NCBI GenBank assembly: GCA_030737875.1
Contig: CM060915.1
Location: 900,721,177-900,785,176, forward strand
Origin: Allium sativum
Lineage: Eukaryota > Streptophyta > Magnoliopsida > Asparagales > Amaryllidaceae
Direction of reading: 5' to 3'
DNA length: 64,000 nt
Positions 61,101 through 64,000 of this stretch are shown piece after piece (position 1 is the stretch's first letter; every line of letters starts with the position of its first letter). Both the position numbers and the translations under genes were made by a program. The notes beneath the pieces were generated by a model. The model made no database searches. It was given only the letters and a program-made list of their open reading frames with translations, and had not been told where the DNA came from.

Positions 61101-64000
61101 TTAAAATAATTTATACAGTTTTATTTCATAAAGAAGTCGGATGTTAACCGAAGGGGAAATAATATGGAATAATTATTCTAAGGGAAAAATTAAATGAAGT
61201 TTTATTTTGACAATTTGATTCTAAGAGTTAATTAATCTTAAGTAACTATATTTAAGATGATTACAAAATTGTTTATAAAATAAGTTACTATTATAACGAT
61301 ATCAACTAACCTATGGTAAGTAATGAAGTAATATACTTCAGTTGATGATAAAAAGACATAGGAAATGTAATTGAGTTATTTTAGCCTTGTTAACAAAGAA
61401 CGTTAAGAACAAATCCAAATTAGTAGCAAAAAGGGGTTTGAAGTTTAAGACTAAGACAAGAACTTTAATTAAATAATTTACTTAAGGATAGAATTAAGTA
61501 AATGTCGAAGAGAAATTTAAAGGTAAAAGTAGTAAGGTTTATGAATAAAAGAAGGTGATAAAGGGGATTTATGGCTATAACCAAGGGTCTAGATGATATA
61601 AAATGAAAAGGGGTTTTGGTTATAAAATAAAACCATAAATTTGAATGATGTAAAGGAGGTTTGGGTATAGTATAGTAAATGGATTCGAGTTATAAATAGA
61701 ATATTATACCGAAGTTTTGAAGCAAAATGTTAAGATGTTGGTAAATGATTTACTTAATAAACTTATTAAGTAAAATGATTATTGTCAATTTAGATTTAAA
61801 AAAAGGATATGGTTTATAAAAACCATTTTTAAATAGAAAATAAGATCGGATTAGAATATGGGTTTTGAGTTACGAACTTCTATTTATTCGGAGATAAAGA
61901 GCGTTGTCGATCAAGGCCTGAGAGGTAAATAAAATACCCCAACTTGAACGACTTCACTATTATCGAGGAATGATATTAGTTTGTAATGGTATAGGAGGTA
62001 GAAATAAGTTATTGTCTTTGTAAACCATTTGCAATTCATTTGCAAGATTCGAAATGTAATTTAATATAATGAGTTAATGTTGTTTAGCCCCAATTGAAAA
62101 TATAAGGTTTTATTTATGCTATTAGGCTATTTATATAACCCTGTTGTCTAGGAAATAGAAATAATATTAGTAAAGTATATTTATTTAAAATAATAAATAG
62201 TTAAAGATGGAAAAGGGTATATCAGTAGGGAACAGAATTAAATAATTAGAATTTAAGAAGATCTTCAAGTAGAAGCGAAGTAAAGCCATTGAATTTGTCA
62301 TTTTACATGTTTTGCTTCACATAGGAAGTGGTAGTTGGATTACAATAGTGAGTTAACGATATATTGATACATCGACATTTCCATATTGAAAAGTAAATGG
62401 TATATGAAAATATATAATTATTTCTAAAATAAAAGAAGGATAGAGCAGAGTGTGGATAGAGAAAAGATATCGGTTCCAAATGATAAAACGGAAGATGAGC
62501 TGGCCAGGTATGATGATGGAATCAACTTTAAAGGTATGAAATGATTTCCAAATGACCCAACAAACAATGTTAAGGAACGATTTTAACTAATGAGGACGTG
62601 AGCTGCCAATATACTTGATCGTACTGTTTAACCAAACCGATTGGATGATTGTTTTGTTGAGATTGATAGTTAAAACACCAAACTATCAATGAAATCTTAG
62701 TGGACCTTTCGACGTGTTGTTTCGAAGAGACCGGGATGGGAATTAGACCCAAAACCACTTCAAATCAACTAACCTGCAGTAGATAAAGATGGAGCAATTG
62801 AAGACCGTTGATATTCATAATGGAAGACCTACATAAAATTTCTGGTCTGCAGCCAAAGATATACTGTGGTTCTATCGTGGTTGAGATCTACGGATTTGCA
62901 AGGACTACTGGCTACTGATCTATAGGGTGATTCCTCAGATGTGGTAGGAGGGTGCCTTCGGTTCATCCTGTTCCTAGATGACTTGTATGGACGGATGTCT
63001 GACAGAGTATTTCCAAAGGAATTACGCACGTTGATATCTTCAAACGTAGCATAGTTGATGGCTGAGAAATGGTTTTTCTCTAGCCAAATAACTAGGGTAT
63101 TTTTGTGGATGTCAATTAGTGATATCTGGGGGATCTGACGATGTGGCATTCAGAGTGAATCTGACCAGATGTTCAAAAGGTAAATCCAAACCTCAAGCCT
63201 CATCAACATTGAAATGACAAAAATCGGGCAGGCAACTTGGCTATGTCGGTCGCTCCCGTTAGGGTGTATAATCACCTATCTAGAGAAATTCCATTTCCTT
63301 CTTTAATCTATTTCGATGCTGTCCCTTTTCGGGAAACGGTTGCTGATCCTAACCGTTGGTGGTATACATTCGATACACTTAAGCGAAATGAGTGGTCGAT
63401 CGTGTGTAGGCCGAGTTGCAAGAAGTTCTTGTTGAACCCAGTGTATTCGCCTCTAGAGATACACTATTGCCAGGTGGTTCCATACCTTGTCATAGTCGGA
63501 ATCCAATCTCCATTAAGCGCTCGCGGCTTTAATTGTATATTATATACGTGGAGCGTGAGATGTAAGCGTTCCGCTAGATTGCTATTTGATTGTGATTTGA
63601 TAGACACTATTATAATATCAGAAAAGTATTGATTTCAAAATGTTTTGGGATATAGTAAGGTAAAAACCGTCCGTATTTACGTGTAGGCTGGTCTTACTAT
63701 TATCCTTTTTCTTTCAAAAAGGATTTCTAAAGTTAAACCGATTGTTGATGTGAATTTAGCACAGAAAGTATTCCAGACAGACCCGTGTGTTTTTGCTTTG
63801 CTTCAAAATGTGCTCGGGTCAGTCCGAACATATTTGATAGGTTAGTTTTCGCTTTGAGTTCTAGGAGCTGGAAGCAGGAGGCTTCACCGTTAGTTATTTT
63901 AAAGTTGTTCCGCTGTATCTGATTCATGTTGTACTCTGATGATTGGTATGTATACAAGATTTTCATTTGTATAATGATATATTGTTATATTATATATTAT
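58131..64000 (+). repeat. 3' LTR of element D (cut by window end)
   Basis: 5870 bp visible, collinear with 50936-56840 of the 5' LTR. A 131-codon open frame at 63237-63632 is broken by a TGA in the other copy (near 56192) and has many amino-acid changes, so it is not supported as a gene. Confidence 0.9.

Larger units (their letters stand above)
50936..64000 (+). mobile_element. Element D: non-autonomous Tekay-like Gypsy element with giant LTRs (3' end outside window)
   Basis: LTRs at 50936-57008 (6073 bp) and 58131 onward, with a 1122-bp interior. The 3' LTR is cut by the window end about 170 bases before its expected end. A polypurine tract directly before TGTAACGACCC and a degenerate primer site after the 5' LTR give plus orientation. 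The sequence before the polypurine tract (TTTCGGTGACGAAATTATTTTAAG) matches the Tekay/Del signature. No gag or pol is present. It inserted into the interior of element C; the possible left half of its target duplication is attgt (50931-50935). Confidence 0.88.

Noticed and set aside
63237..63632. 131-codon open frame in LTR D with a counterpart near 56071-56466
   Set aside because: The other copy has an in-frame TGA and a large share of amino-acid differences, as expected for non-coding drift.

Overview
This is a window of plant nuclear DNA, probably from an AT-rich, repeat-rich genome of fairly large size; a eudicot is likely but not proven. It is almost entirely nested transposable elements. 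No intact host gene is visible; the only host-like coding remnant is one decayed gene fragment at 27362-28824. Evidence for a plant: a Sirevirus-type Copia element with several polypurine tracts, three LTRs with the end and polypurine signatures of Tekay/Del chromoviruses, methionine-tRNA primer sites (TGGTATCAGAGC), and a CACTA (En/Spm) DNA transposon. Layout: (1) 1-2164, old flank. (2) 2170-27269, element A, a minus-strand Sirevirus-like Copia element with 3.3 kb LTRs, bounded by a perfect 5-bp duplication (aaaca). It keeps a damaged gag but no pol. (3) 8505-22455, element B, nested in A with a perfect 5-bp duplication (agtgg). It is a minus-strand, Tekay-like, non-autonomous element with 6.4-6.5 kb LTRs around only 1.04 kb of non-coding interior. 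(4) 27275-31286, old flank with the gene remnant and, at 31138-31275, an orphan CACTA-like subterminal repeat array. (5) 31287(?)-50833, the 3' LTR of a minus-strand Tekay-like element C, split by the CACTA element. (6) 33208-48902, a 15.7 kb CACTA element flanked by a 3-bp duplication (ccc). (7) 50936-64000, element D, a plus-strand Tekay-like element with 6.07 kb LTRs and a 1.12 kb interior; its 3' LTR runs out of the window. The CACTA element is the only place with convincing multi-exon coding capacity. All genes lie on the minus strand. A GC-rich leader (about 47378-47590) is followed by a seven-exon TNP2/TNPD-type transposase (45231-41167), then an eight-exon TNPA-like gene (41144-33967) whose exons all join in phase without a stop. 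The last TNP2 exon carries both the TNP2 stop and the candidate TNPA start, which fits the alternative-splicing plan known from maize En/Spm. TNP2 has one extra A in an A8 run, so the element is one base from apparent completeness. A 194-bp MITE with an 8-bp duplication sits in TNP2 intron 1. Relative age is readable from the nesting: B is younger than A; the CACTA element and D are younger than C. By eye the A and B LTR pairs differ by a few percent or less, and the D pair by more. The two unrelated-looking elements B and D share an odd plan, giant LTRs around a tiny non-coding core. B's LTRs also contain a conserved, splice-bounded exon-like segment coding for an acidic peptide. These are the most unusual things in the window.
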